Origin: Bacteroidetes bacterium HGW-Bacteroidetes-1
GTDB taxonomy: Bacteria; Bacteroidota; Bacteroidia; Bacteroidales; F082
Assembly: GCA_002842755.1 (NCBI GenBank)
Contig: PHDU01000023.1
Coordinates: 1 to 47,930 of the forward strand
Direction of reading: 5' to 3'
Length of the DNA stretch: 47,930 bases
Part shown: in pieces, positions 17,277 through 25,739 of the stretch
Position numbering within the stretch: position 1 is the first letter of the stretch
Layout of the letters: each line of letters opens with the position of its first letter
Program-made: the position numbers and the translations under genes
Notes under the pieces: model-generated
Database searches by the model: none
What the model was told of the DNA's origin: nothing
Seen by the model: only the letters and a program-made list of their open reading frames with translations

Positions 17277-18044
17277 TTGGTTGACAAACTTGAAAATATC
17301 TATTTCGCATCCGATTTTCATCTTGGTGTACCTGATCGCGAAAGCAGTTTGAAAAGGGAATTATTGATTGTCAGATGGCTCGATGAAATTAGCCCTTTTG
17401 CAAAAGAAGTGTTTTTGATGGGCGATATATTCGATTTCTGGTTTGAATATAAAACTGTAGTTCCAAAAGGATATGTTCGTTTGCTAGGGAAAATAGCTGA
17501 ATTGACTGACAAAGGAATACCTGTACATATTTTCAGAGGAAACCATGACATCTGGGCATTTGATTATTTGAAAGAGGAAACAGGAGTGCTCCTCTACCGC
17601 CAACCAATAATCAGAGATTTTGGAGGAAAAAAGTTTTTTTTGGGGCACGGAGATGGATTAGGGCCTGGAGATAATGGTTATAAATTGCTCAAACGAGTAT
17701 TTGAGAATAAGGTAAATCAATTCTTTTTTAGCTGGTTACATCCTGATATTGGAACAAGAATGGGACTTTATTTTTCGCATAAAAGCCGTATTGCCAATAT
17801 TGCACGAGAGCAAAAAAATGATTTCAAAGTTGAGATGGAGAAAGAGATGCTTTATATCTTTTGCAAGAAAACCATTAAAGAACAACCTGACATTAACTTT
17901 TTTGTTTTTGGTCATCGGCACATTCCAATTGATCAAGCAATAAACGAAAACAGCCGGATGATTATTCTGGGTGACTGGGTAACCAATTTCACCTATGCTG
18001 TTTTTGACGGAAACAATATGGAGCTGAAGAAATTTGTTCAGTAA
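17277..18044 (+). CDS. lpxH: UDP-2,3-diacylglucosamine diphosphatase
   Basis: LpxH cleaves UDP-2,3-diacylglucosamine to lipid X at the inner membrane. The metallophosphoesterase motifs are all present: SDFHLG (Asp13, His15), GDIFDFW (Asp50), RGNHD (Asn89, His90), GHGDG and, near the C-terminus, FGHRH. The start is unusual: no ATG precedes the first motif, and TTG 17277 is the only candidate, 8 bp after the PNP stop. Efficient initiation probably depends on ribosomes arriving from PNP. The length of 255 residues is typical. Functionally it belongs with lpxK upstream. Confidence 0.95.
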   Translation: MVDKLENIYFASDFHLGVPDRESSLKRELLIVRWLDEISPFAKEVFLMGDIFDFWFEYKTVVPKGYVRLLGKIAELTDKGIPVHIFRGNHDIWAFDYLKEETGVLLYRQPIIRDFGGKKFFLGHGDGLGPGDNGYKLLKRVFENKVNQFFFSWLHPDIGTRMGLYFSHKSRIANIAREQKNDFKVEMEKEMLYIFCKKTIKEQPDINFFVFGHRHIPIDQAINENSRMIILGDWVTNFTYAVFDGNNMELKKFVQ

Positions 18045-18060
18045 TAATTAACTCGGAATA

Positions 18061-19131
18061 TTACTTACTTTTTCTGATAAACCTGCCTGGTTCAATCTCA
18101 GGATCAATTGCCCCTTTGCCTTCGATCAGATCAATAAGCTGATCAACAAGAAAAGGAGCCAGCATTACCCCTTTTGCTCCCAAACCATTCAAAATATAAA
18201 GATTACTATGATCCGGATGAGCGCCTACCACTGGCCGTCTGTCGGCTATTGCAGGTCGAATACCAGCCTGATGATCTACAACTTCAAATGGGAGTTGAAG
18301 TACTTCTGCCAGTTGTTGTAATAAATAGGTCCTGCCCTTATCAGTTGGAAACCCGGTCAGGTCGTCCCAATCGTAGGTTGCACCAAGTCTGAATAAATGA
18401 TTTCCGATGGGAAGCAGAAAAATATTTTTGCTCACTATAAAATCAGCCCCCAGGTTCGGAATCCTCAAAGTAAGCAGTTCCCCTTTAACCGGGCGAAATG
18501 GGATAAAAGAGAAAAGAGGATTTTGTTTTGATGCGAAACCTTCGCAAAAAATAACTCTTTTTGCCTTGATTGCCATATATCTGAATCCATCACTATTTAT
18601 CAACATTTCCTGCTGGAATAAGGTATCCTGAATCAATAAATTATGATCCATGAGAAACTCTCGAAACTCTTGAATTAGTAAAGCTGTATCTACCCAGACA
18701 GTTTGACAAACAATACCAGCACCGAAGGGATAATGAATTGCATCATTTGAAAAGGGAAAATGCGTTTGCCCATCTGTGAAATTATCAAAACCGGCCAATA
18801 ATGCTTTACGGCTCCATAAATCAGCATCTGTTTCAGAAAAAAGTTTCGCAACAGGTATATCATACAGGAACTTTGATTTCAAAAACGCTTCCATTTCGTG
18901 ATAGAAAATCTTTGCCAGCGGAAGCGCCTGTATTGCTTTCCAGCTAAGTGTAAGATAACGAAACACAAGGGGATTCATCATTCCGGCGGCCACGCGGGAT
19001 GAAGAAGAAATTGCAGGTTGATCAATAACCATTGGACGATAACCTTTTTGAATCAACCTGAACGCAAGACAAGTTCCGGCAAGCCCCTGACCAACGATGA
19101 GAATATCTGTTTCCAAAATTTTAAATGGCAA
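18061..19131 (-). CDS. FAD-dependent oxidoreductase (DAO family)
   Basis: The N-terminal Rossmann motif TDILIVGQGLAGTCLAFRL binds FAD, and a matching C-terminal block (YILNGLGAKGVMLAPFL) closes the FAD site, as in D-amino-acid/glycine oxidase-fold enzymes. A second conserved piece is SRVAAGMMNPLVFRY. The 356-residue length fits a single-domain DAO enzyme such as glycine oxidase or the C-terminal half of MnmC; the substrate cannot be assigned. Its start overlaps the end of the GAPDH gene by 11 bp, so it is co-transcribed and coupled to it. It converges on lpxH with a 16-bp gap and no visible terminator. Confidence 0.88.
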   Translation of the reverse strand: MPFKILETDILIVGQGLAGTCLAFRLIQKGYRPMVIDQPAISSSSRVAAGMMNPLVFRYLTLSWKAIQALPLAKIFYHEMEAFLKSKFLYDIPVAKLFSETDADLWSRKALLAGFDNFTDGQTHFPFSNDAIHYPFGAGIVCQTVWVDTALLIQEFREFLMDHNLLIQDTLFQQEMLINSDGFRYMAIKAKRVIFCEGFASKQNPLFSFIPFRPVKGELLTLRIPNLGADFIVSKNIFLLPIGNHLFRLGATYDWDDLTGFPTDKGRTYLLQQLAEVLQLPFEVVDHQAGIRPAIADRRPVVGAHPDHSNLYILNGLGAKGVMLAPFLVDQLIDLIEGKGAIDPEIEPGRFIRKSK

Positions 19132-20137
19132 ACTTTTTAATCAATTCAACCAAACGACTGGCGTAACCCATCTCGTTATCGTACCATGCAACCACTTTTA
19201 CAAGCTTGTTCTTCTCGCCCAAAACCGCTGTCAAACCAGCATCAAAGACAGCAGAATACGTATTTCCGATCACATCAACGGATACGATGGGATCCTCAGT
19301 ATATTGCAGAATACCCTTCAATGAACCCTCTGATGCTGCCTTAAAAGCAGCATTGATAGCTTCAACACTTGTCGATTCGCGCAAGGTACAGGTTAAGTCG
19401 GTGAGTGATCCATCAGGAACGGGAACGCGGATGCCAGCGCCACCAAGATTTCCTTTAAGATGAGGGAATATACGTGTTGAAGCTTTTGCAGCTCCAGTTG
19501 TAGTAGGAACAATAGAATAAGCTGCTGCCCTTCCGCGCCTCCAGTCTTTGTGCGGGCCATCAACAAGGTTTTGATCTTTTGTATAGGAATGAACGGTTGT
19601 GATAAATCCTTTTTCTACACCCCAGAGTTCATCGAGAATCTTTATCAAAGGAGCCACATTATTGGTAGTGCAGGATGCATTGGAGATGACAAGATCATCC
19701 GCATGTATCAGATGGTCATTGACGCCGAGCACGATATATTTCACATTTTCGTGTTCATCTTTGGCCGGTGCCGAAATGATGACCTTGCGCGCACCGGAAG
19801 CATGCACATGAAGCAAAGCTTTTTCCGGTTCTGTAAAAAAGCCTGTCGATTCGAGCACCACATCCACATTCATTTCTTTCCATGGAAGTTTGGAGGGATC
19901 AGGTTCAGAAAGCACTTTTATTTTTTTGCCATTCACACAAAAATAGTCCGCTCCAGAAGTTATTTCGGCTTGTAAGACTCCCTGAACAGAATCATATTTC
20001 AATAAATGAGCCAGATTTGCTGCATCAGTGAGATCATTCACAGCCACCACTTCCATGTCATCTCTCAGCAGGATTCTTCTGAAAGTAACCCTGCCAATTC
20101 TTCCAAAACCATTGATGGCAACTCTTATTTTGTTCAT
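19121..20137 (-). CDS. gap: Glyceraldehyde-3-phosphate dehydrogenase, type I
   Basis: This glycolytic enzyme oxidises glyceraldehyde-3-phosphate with NAD and phosphate. The NAD-binding start is INGFGRIGR, the catalytic Cys156 sits in SNASCTTNN, the partner His183 in TVHSYTKDQ, and the phosphate-site RRGRAAAYSIVPTTTGAAKA is intact. The length of 338 is normal. A -7 box at 20154 leaves a leader of only about a dozen bases, supporting ATG 20137. It lies upstream of the FAD oxidoreductase with overlapping ends. Confidence 0.98.
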   Translation of the reverse strand: MNKIRVAINGFGRIGRVTFRRILLRDDMEVVAVNDLTDAANLAHLLKYDSVQGVLQAEITSGADYFCVNGKKIKVLSEPDPSKLPWKEMNVDVVLESTGFFTEPEKALLHVHASGARKVIISAPAKDEHENVKYIVLGVNDHLIHADDLVISNASCTTNNVAPLIKILDELWGVEKGFITTVHSYTKDQNLVDGPHKDWRRGRAAAYSIVPTTTGAAKASTRIFPHLKGNLGGAGIRVPVPDGSLTDLTCTLRESTSVEAINAAFKAASEGSLKGILQYTEDPIVSVDVIGNTYSAVFDAGLTAVLGEKNKLVKVVAWYDNEMGYASRLVELIKKFAI

Positions 20138-20153
20138 TGATATTCTTTTGAGG

Positions 20154-20161
20154 CAAAGGTA
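20154..20161 (-). promoter_or_regulatory. -7 box for gap (TACCTTTG)
   Basis: CAAAGGTA on the + strand is an exact reverse match to TAnnTTTG, 16 bp before the start codon. Confidence 0.6.
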
Positions 20162-20259
20162 GCCATTTTGACTTTCAGAAGAGGTGCTAAAAGCGCCGGT
20201 AAAGTTGAAAATAAAGTGAAAAAAACTTATTATTACTTTACTGAAAAAATAATATATTC

Positions 20260-20267
20260 TATTTTTG
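20260..20267 (+). promoter_or_regulatory. -7 box for the iminopeptidase-like gene (TATTTTTG)
   Basis: Exact match to TAnnTTTG, 33 bp before ATG 20301, divergent from the gap promoter. Confidence 0.55.
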
Positions 20268-20300
20268 AATCTGATTGATATCCATTGAAAAGAGTGTTAT

Positions 20301-21257
20301 ATGAAATCTAAATTATTAAAATTACTTCCCATGCTTATCCTTTTACTATCCTGCAAGTCAAAAGATGAAAATTCGACACCACAAGCAAAAGAAGGATTTA
20401 TTGAAGTTACAGGCGGAAAAGTATGGTATCGCATTGTGGGTGCCGAGAAAAAAGGAATTCCGCTTTTGACACTTCATGGTGGTCCGGGTGCTCCACACGA
20501 TTATCTCGAGCCTTTAGAGGCATTGGCTGATGAAAGACCGGTGATTTTTTATGATCAGCTTGGATGCGGACATTCAGAAAGGCCATCGGATACGGGTTTA
20601 TGGAAAGTCGAGCGCTTTGTTGAAGAACTTACACAAGTGCGCACTGCATTAAATCTGGGAAAGGTGCATATCATGGGACAATCCTGGGGAACAATGCTTG
20701 CAGTGGAATATATGCTGAGAAAGAATCCCGAAAAAGTTGAAAGCCTTGTACTTTCCGGCTCCTATCTGAGCACTGCAAGATGGGTTGCAGACCAGCAGAA
20801 CTGGATTACTCTACTACCTCAGAACGTACAGGATACAATTTATAAATATGAAACCAACGGAGATTTCTCTTCCCCCTCCTATCAGGAAGCCATGATGCAC
20901 TTCTACAGTAAACACCTTTGCCGCCTCGATCCATGGCCCGACTGCCTGAACCGCGCAATGGGGAAAATGGGATTTGAAGTCTATGAATATATGTGGGGAC
21001 CAAGCGAGTTTACGATGACCGGAACGCTTAAGAATGCTGACCTTACTGAACAGCTCGGCCAAATCAAGGTGCCGGTTTTGTTTACATGTGGCGAATTTGA
21101 TGAGGCGACTCCAGCAACCACAGCCTTTTATCAAAGCAAAATTGCCGGTGCTGAAATGTATGTTTTGATGGACGCCTCCCATTCCCATCAGGTAGAAAAA
21201 CCTGAAGAATACGTTCAGGTTTTAAGAGCCTTTCTGAAAAAAACAGAACAAAAGTAA
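20301..21257 (+). CDS. Proline iminopeptidase-family (S33) lipoprotein
   Basis: The lipoprotein signal ends at Cys18 (LILLLSC), and the next residues KSKDEN resemble the lipoprotein export signal that sends some Bacteroidota lipoproteins to the cell surface. The mature enzyme is an alpha/beta hydrolase with the proline-iminopeptidase hallmarks HGGPG (59-63), FYDQLGCGHSERP and nucleophile motif GQSWGT (Ser128). The acid lies in CGEFDEATPA, and the His is in DASHSHQVEKP. It probably removes N-terminal Pro or other residues from peptides outside the inner membrane. Related homologues act on other amides, so the substrate is inferred. Confidence 0.93.
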   Translation: MKSKLLKLLPMLILLLSCKSKDENSTPQAKEGFIEVTGGKVWYRIVGAEKKGIPLLTLHGGPGAPHDYLEPLEALADERPVIFYDQLGCGHSERPSDTGLWKVERFVEELTQVRTALNLGKVHIMGQSWGTMLAVEYMLRKNPEKVESLVLSGSYLSTARWVADQQNWITLLPQNVQDTIYKYETNGDFSSPSYQEAMMHFYSKHLCRLDPWPDCLNRAMGKMGFEVYEYMWGPSEFTMTGTLKNADLTEQLGQIKVPVLFTCGEFDEATPATTAFYQSKIAGAEMYVLMDASHSHQVEKPEEYVQVLRAFLKKTEQK

Positions 21258-21539
21258 ATTATCAGACTTGAACTTATAACAAATTTATTATTAAAGGGTT
21301 AAGTTGTTGTCAGGGAAATTCAAGGACTCCTTTCAACTCGTTTTATCCTGTATTAAAAAATGTTTTTGAACGGATTTGATCCGAAGAGAGCACAATCAAG
21401 GCATAATTTAGAATCCTGCTTTTTAAAGTTGTTGCTAACTGAAAGCGTTAAAAACTGTCAAAATCGCAGAATTGGGATAATCTGTTCTGGTAAAAACATT
21501 ATTTTTACCCGAATATTTTATCAAACACTTTATTATCCT

Positions 21540-22919
21540 ATGGAAAAAATAAAACCCTACATTGAAGCCAACAAAGACAGGTTTTTGGAAGAGCTTTTTG
21601 GTTTGATCCGAATCCCTTCCATCAGTTCACTTTCTGATCGCAAACCTGACATGATCAGGGCTGCCGAATACTGGAAAGAGAGTATTCTAAAAGCAGGTGC
21701 CGACAAGGCAGAGGTAATGCCTTCCGATGGCAATCCGGTTGTTTACGGAGAAAAAATCATTGATTCCAAGCTTCCGACAGTTTTGGTATATGCACATTAT
21801 GATGTAATGCCCGTTGACCCGCTCGAGCTTTGGACGAGTCCACCATTTGAACCGGAAATAAGAGATGGTAAAATTTGGGCACGAGGTGCAGACGATGACA
21901 AAGGACAGGCTTTTATGCATGCCAAAGCGTTTGAAACCTTGGTTAAAACAGACAACCTGCGTTGCAATGTGAAATTCATGATCGAAGGTGAAGAGGAAAT
22001 TGGCTCACCCAATCTTGGAAAATGGTGTTCAGAACATAAAGACATGCTAAAAGCAGATATTATACTCGTATCAGACACGAGCATGATTGGCCCTGATGTA
22101 CCTTCTATAACCACTGGATTGAGAGGCCTTGCTTATTGGCAGGTGGAAGTTACCGGCCCAAACCGCGACCTTCATTCAGGTTTATTCGGTGGTGCTGTAG
22201 CAAACCCAATCAACATCCTTGCAAAAATGATTGCATCCATCACTGATGAAAACAATCACATCACTATCCCTGGTTTTTATGACGATGTTTTAGTTGCAAC
22301 TCCTGAAGAACGTGTTCTTCTAAACAAGGCTCCTTTCAGTGAAGAAGCCTATAAAAAGGCGTTGGATGTTGAAGAACTTAGTGGTGAAAAAGGCTATACA
22401 ACAACAGAACACACGGGCATAAGACCAACTTTCGATATTTGCGGAATTTGGGGTGGATATACGGGTGAAGGAGCTAAAACCGTATTGCCATCAAAAGCAT
22501 TTGCAAAGATTTCTTGTCGGCTTGTTCCGAATCAACACCATCATAAAATTGAAGTGTTGTTTAAAGAGCATTTCGAAAAGATTGCACCCAAATCAGTTAA
22601 AGTCAAAGTTGAATATCTTCATGGTGGCCAGGCCTATGTTTGCCCAATCGATCTTCCTGCCTATAAAGCAGCAGAAAAGGCGTATATGCAAACCTATGGC
22701 AAACAGCCGGTGCCTATGCGTAGTGGAGGCAGTATCCCGATCATTTCTACTTTTGAAGAGATTCTTGGTATAAAATCTGTGTTGATGGGTTTCGGACTCG
22801 AATCGGATGCCATTCACTCGCCTAACGAAAACTTCCCTTTGGCTAATTTTTATAAAGGCATTGAGACTATCACCTGGTTTTACAAGCATTTTTCTGAAAT
22901 GACTGCTTCAAAAGCATAA
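21540..22919 (+). CDS. M20 family metallodipeptidase
   Basis: I chose ATG 21540 (MEKIKPYIEANKDRF): an in-frame ATG at 21360 would add 60 residues with no resemblance to the family. The zinc ligands and catalytic residues are present: YAHYDVMP (His86), RGADDDKG (Asp119), EGEEEIGS (general base Glu152, metal ligand Glu153) and later SDTSMI. The lid domain between about 205 and 365 includes the conserved HSGLFGG. The length of 459 matches cytosolic non-specific dipeptidase/carnosinase-like enzymes. It acts in the cytoplasm on short peptides, and the surface iminopeptidase-like protein upstream would be a natural partner in peptide use. Confidence 0.95.
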   Translation: MEKIKPYIEANKDRFLEELFGLIRIPSISSLSDRKPDMIRAAEYWKESILKAGADKAEVMPSDGNPVVYGEKIIDSKLPTVLVYAHYDVMPVDPLELWTSPPFEPEIRDGKIWARGADDDKGQAFMHAKAFETLVKTDNLRCNVKFMIEGEEEIGSPNLGKWCSEHKDMLKADIILVSDTSMIGPDVPSITTGLRGLAYWQVEVTGPNRDLHSGLFGGAVANPINILAKMIASITDENNHITIPGFYDDVLVATPEERVLLNKAPFSEEAYKKALDVEELSGEKGYTTTEHTGIRPTFDICGIWGGYTGEGAKTVLPSKAFAKISCRLVPNQHHHKIEVLFKEHFEKIAPKSVKVKVEYLHGGQAYVCPIDLPAYKAAEKAYMQTYGKQPVPMRSGGSIPIISTFEEILGIKSVLMGFGLESDAIHSPNENFPLANFYKGIETITWFYKHFSEMTASKA

Positions 22920-22954
22920 TCAAATTCACATTATACTTTGAAAATGTGTTTAAT

Positions 22955-22991
22955 AAAAAATACCCTGCTGGATTGGCAGGGTATTTTTTTT
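22955..22991. terminator. Bidirectional terminator between dipeptidase and dsbD
   Basis: The stem TACCCTGC (22961-22968) pairs with GCAGGGTA (22976-22983) around a 7-nt loop, flanked by an A run on the left and a T run on the right. It therefore serves both convergent genes. Confidence 0.9.
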
Positions 22992-23001
22992 GTCTATTAT
23001 T

Positions 23002-25470
23002 TTATGGAATCCTGAAAGTAGATTTTCCTTCTTTAAAGTTTTTCACTCCCGACTCCAGAAATCTTACAAACTCATCCACATTAAGGTTGTAGGCACGTGG
23101 TTGTACAAGCACCTCACTATCGTGACCCATTAAAACGTAATAAGGCTGAGCGTTTACATTGAATTTAGAAATCTGAAAATCGGCATATTTTCGTCCTATT
23201 GTTTTTTTCACTTTTGAGTCGTAAGTAGAAGTAACCCATTCACTCTCAGGGAGAGATGTTTTATCATCCACATACAATGCAATGATCAGATACTCTTCCT
23301 GTAAAATCCTTAAAACCCTTGGATCGCTCCAGACTGAGGCTTCCATTTCACGACAGTTTACACAACCATGTCCGGTAAAGTCAATGAATATTGGTTTATT
23401 CAATGCCTTTGCGCAGGCAAGTCCTTGTTCATAATCGAAGTAACCTTTTAGGCCGTGAGGCAAATGTAATTTCTCGTTAAATTTAGGTGTTTCGCATAAC
23501 TCATGCTGTTTATCGACTGACCCAAAAGAACCGGTAGCCAATCTACTGTTATCTCTTATCAGTTGGTTCAGGTCGAAATCATGCGTGTGCATGGGAGGCA
23601 TATATCCTGATAGTGTTTTAAGAGGAGCACCGAACATTCCAGGAATAAGATAAACTACAAACGAGAATACAATAATTGACAATATCAGACGAGGAACGCT
23701 CAGGAATTTGACCTCATCATCGTGTGGGAATTTTATTTTACCAATCAAATACAATCCTAAAAAGAAAAAGATTACAATCCAAAGTGCCAGATATACTTCC
23801 CTGTCGAGGATTCCCCAATGGTAAGTCTGATCGGCAATACTCAGAAATTTCAGACCCAATGCAAGCTCAAGAAATCCAAGTACTACTTTTACCGAATTAA
23901 GCCATCCGCCTGATTTAGGTAAACCGCTTAACCATGAAGGGAAAAAAGCAAACAAGGTAAACGGAAGCGCGAAAGCCAGAGAAAACCCGAACATTCCAAT
24001 AATTGGCTTGAGCACCTGCCCACCTGCAGACTCAACCAGAATAGTGCCAACAATAGGACCTGTACAGCTGAAGGAAACGAGTACAAGGGTAAGAGCCATG
24101 AAAATAGAGCCCATAAAACCACCCTGATCGGCCTTCGCATCTGATCTGTTGACAACCCAATGAGGCATTGTAATTTCAAACATGCCAAAAAATGATGCTG
24201 CAAAAATAACGAAGATTAAAAAGAACAAAACGTTGGGTATCCAATGGGTACTCAGCCAATTGGCAATACCTGGTCCAGCAATTACAGCAAGGATTGACCC
24301 AATAAGGGTATAAATAGCGATGATAGAAAAACCATAGACCAAAGCCTGAATTTTTCCTTGAAGCTTGTTTTCCTTGTCTTTCATAAAAAATGAAACCGTC
24401 ATGGGAATCATCGGGAAAACACATGGCGTAAGAATTGCTGCTAGTCCTCCTAAAAATGCCAGAAGGAAAAAGCCCCATAAAGATGCTTTTGCACCAGTAA
24501 TATCAACATCAACCGGATCGTTATTGGCTATTTCTTCGCTGGCAGAACCTTTTTCAACCAAACCACCCTGTCCATCGTAACTCAAAATAAAATCATTATA
24601 CAGCGCCACACAACCTACATCATTGCAAACCATATAGGCAATTTCGCCAGTAATATCAAAAGCACCATCATTTTGAACCGACACCTTCTGTCTGAACTCA
24701 GCCTGATCTTCAAATGATTTTACATCCATCTCAAAGATTTCATCATATTTTGTCTGGCCTTCTGTAATCTCAAAAACTGAATTGTCGAGGCTAAAATTAT
24801 CACTCTTCTCAAAAGTGAATTCAGTTGGCAGTGGCCCGTTTTCCGGTATGTGCAGCGAATAAAGATGGTAACCTTTTTCTATCTCAGCCTTGAAAATAAG
24901 CTCAAAAGAATTATCGTTTTTATTATCAATCGTATAGGTCCATTTTACAGGATTTAAAACACCCGATTCAGATGGAGAATCGAACCCTGCTGTCGGGGTA
25001 GCAGCAACTTCATCAGGCTTAAGCTTAAATGAAAAGGGTTCTTCCGTAGGAGGAAGACAACGTGTGTCGTCGCAGCTCATGAACTCAATGTTCCCTTTAA
25101 TTTCGACCGGCTGACCTGAGACCAGCTTCACCTTTTGTTTAAAGGTTGCCATTTTTGAGAAAAATTTAAGTACTATCTCAAAGTTCGGATCGTATTGCTC
25201 AACAGATGCTGATTCGGTAACACTTCCAGACAATTCGAAACCAATCCCTTTCTCAAAGGTAAATGTTGTTGCAGGGGGCGACATGGGAATATCCTGAGAG
25301 TAGAGATGCCATTTCGGATCAATGTCAGCAATAAATATCAAGTTGTATTCATTACCACCCAGATTCTCAGTCGAAAAACGCCATTTGACTGGTTCTAAAA
25401 TCTGGGCATTCATGGAAAGCCCATTAAAGGCTATTAAAAACAGGATTAGAATTCGAAGAATTTTACTCAT
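23002..25470 (-). CDS. dsbD: Thiol:disulfide interchange protein DsbD with duplicated N-terminal domain
   Basis: DsbD carries electrons from cytoplasmic thioredoxin to the periplasm. ATG 25470 gives a signal peptide (MSKILRILILFLIAFNGLSMNAQ). Two similar N-terminal domains follow, at about 24-150 (VKWRFSTEN, Cys133/Cys138) and 171-300 (VKWTYTIDN, Cys282/Cys287). The membrane domain begins at about 350 with the conserved ILTPCVFPMIPM and a second Cys in FSCTGPIVG. The C-terminal thioredoxin-like domain has GHGCVNCREM (CxxC). Classical E. coli DsbD has only one N-terminal domain. A promoter lies at 25497. Confidence 0.95.
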   Translation of the reverse strand: MSKILRILILFLIAFNGLSMNAQILEPVKWRFSTENLGGNEYNLIFIADIDPKWHLYSQDIPMSPPATTFTFEKGIGFELSGSVTESASVEQYDPNFEIVLKFFSKMATFKQKVKLVSGQPVEIKGNIEFMSCDDTRCLPPTEEPFSFKLKPDEVAATPTAGFDSPSESGVLNPVKWTYTIDNKNDNSFELIFKAEIEKGYHLYSLHIPENGPLPTEFTFEKSDNFSLDNSVFEITEGQTKYDEIFEMDVKSFEDQAEFRQKVSVQNDGAFDITGEIAYMVCNDVGCVALYNDFILSYDGQGGLVEKGSASEEIANNDPVDVDITGAKASLWGFFLLAFLGGLAAILTPCVFPMIPMTVSFFMKDKENKLQGKIQALVYGFSIIAIYTLIGSILAVIAGPGIANWLSTHWIPNVLFFLIFVIFAASFFGMFEITMPHWVVNRSDAKADQGGFMGSIFMALTLVLVSFSCTGPIVGTILVESAGGQVLKPIIGMFGFSLAFALPFTLFAFFPSWLSGLPKSGGWLNSVKVVLGFLELALGLKFLSIADQTYHWGILDREVYLALWIVIFFFLGLYLIGKIKFPHDDEVKFLSVPRLILSIIVFSFVVYLIPGMFGAPLKTLSGYMPPMHTHDFDLNQLIRDNSRLATGSFGSVDKQHELCETPKFNEKLHLPHGLKGYFDYEQGLACAKALNKPIFIDFTGHGCVNCREMEASVWSDPRVLRILQEEYLIIALYVDDKTSLPESEWVTSTYDSKVKKTIGRKYADFQISKFNVNAQPYYVLMGHDSEVLVQPRAYNLNVDEFVRFLESGVKNFKEGKSTFRIP

Positions 25471-25496
25471 AAAAAAAGAATCTTTTTTGTGGTTTG

Positions 25497-25530
25497 CAAA
25501 AATACCGCTTACATTGCTCTCATTAAGCAA
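25497..25530 (-). promoter_or_regulatory. Promoter for dsbD (-7 TATTTTTG, -33 TTG)
   Basis: On the minus strand TTG (25528-25530) and TATTTTTG (25497-25504) are separated by 23 bp. The start codon is 26 bp further on, which fits ATG 25470. Confidence 0.55.
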
Positions 25531-25739
25531 GAATAAGTAAAGTTTAAGATTATTTAATTAATTCTCAGACAACACTCAAAGATAGTTAGTTGCTTTTGAT
25601 GGTTTACAAAAGAGAAAATTTGATTTTCCTATAGTTGTTTATCTGAATTTTACAGATAAAAAAAAGTCTTAAGGAAAATATTAATGAAGAATAAATCTGG
25701 TAGTATATTTATCCAATTAAACACAATTCTAAATTAAGA

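Noticed and set aside
19550-19975. 141-codon antisense frame over gap
   Set aside because: Antisense to a strongly conserved GAPDH gene, Phe/His-rich shadow composition, no domain.
21360-21539. N-terminal extension of the M20 dipeptidase
   Set aside because: The extra 60 residues are Cys/Arg-rich without family resemblance; the conserved enzyme starts at MEKIKPYIEA.
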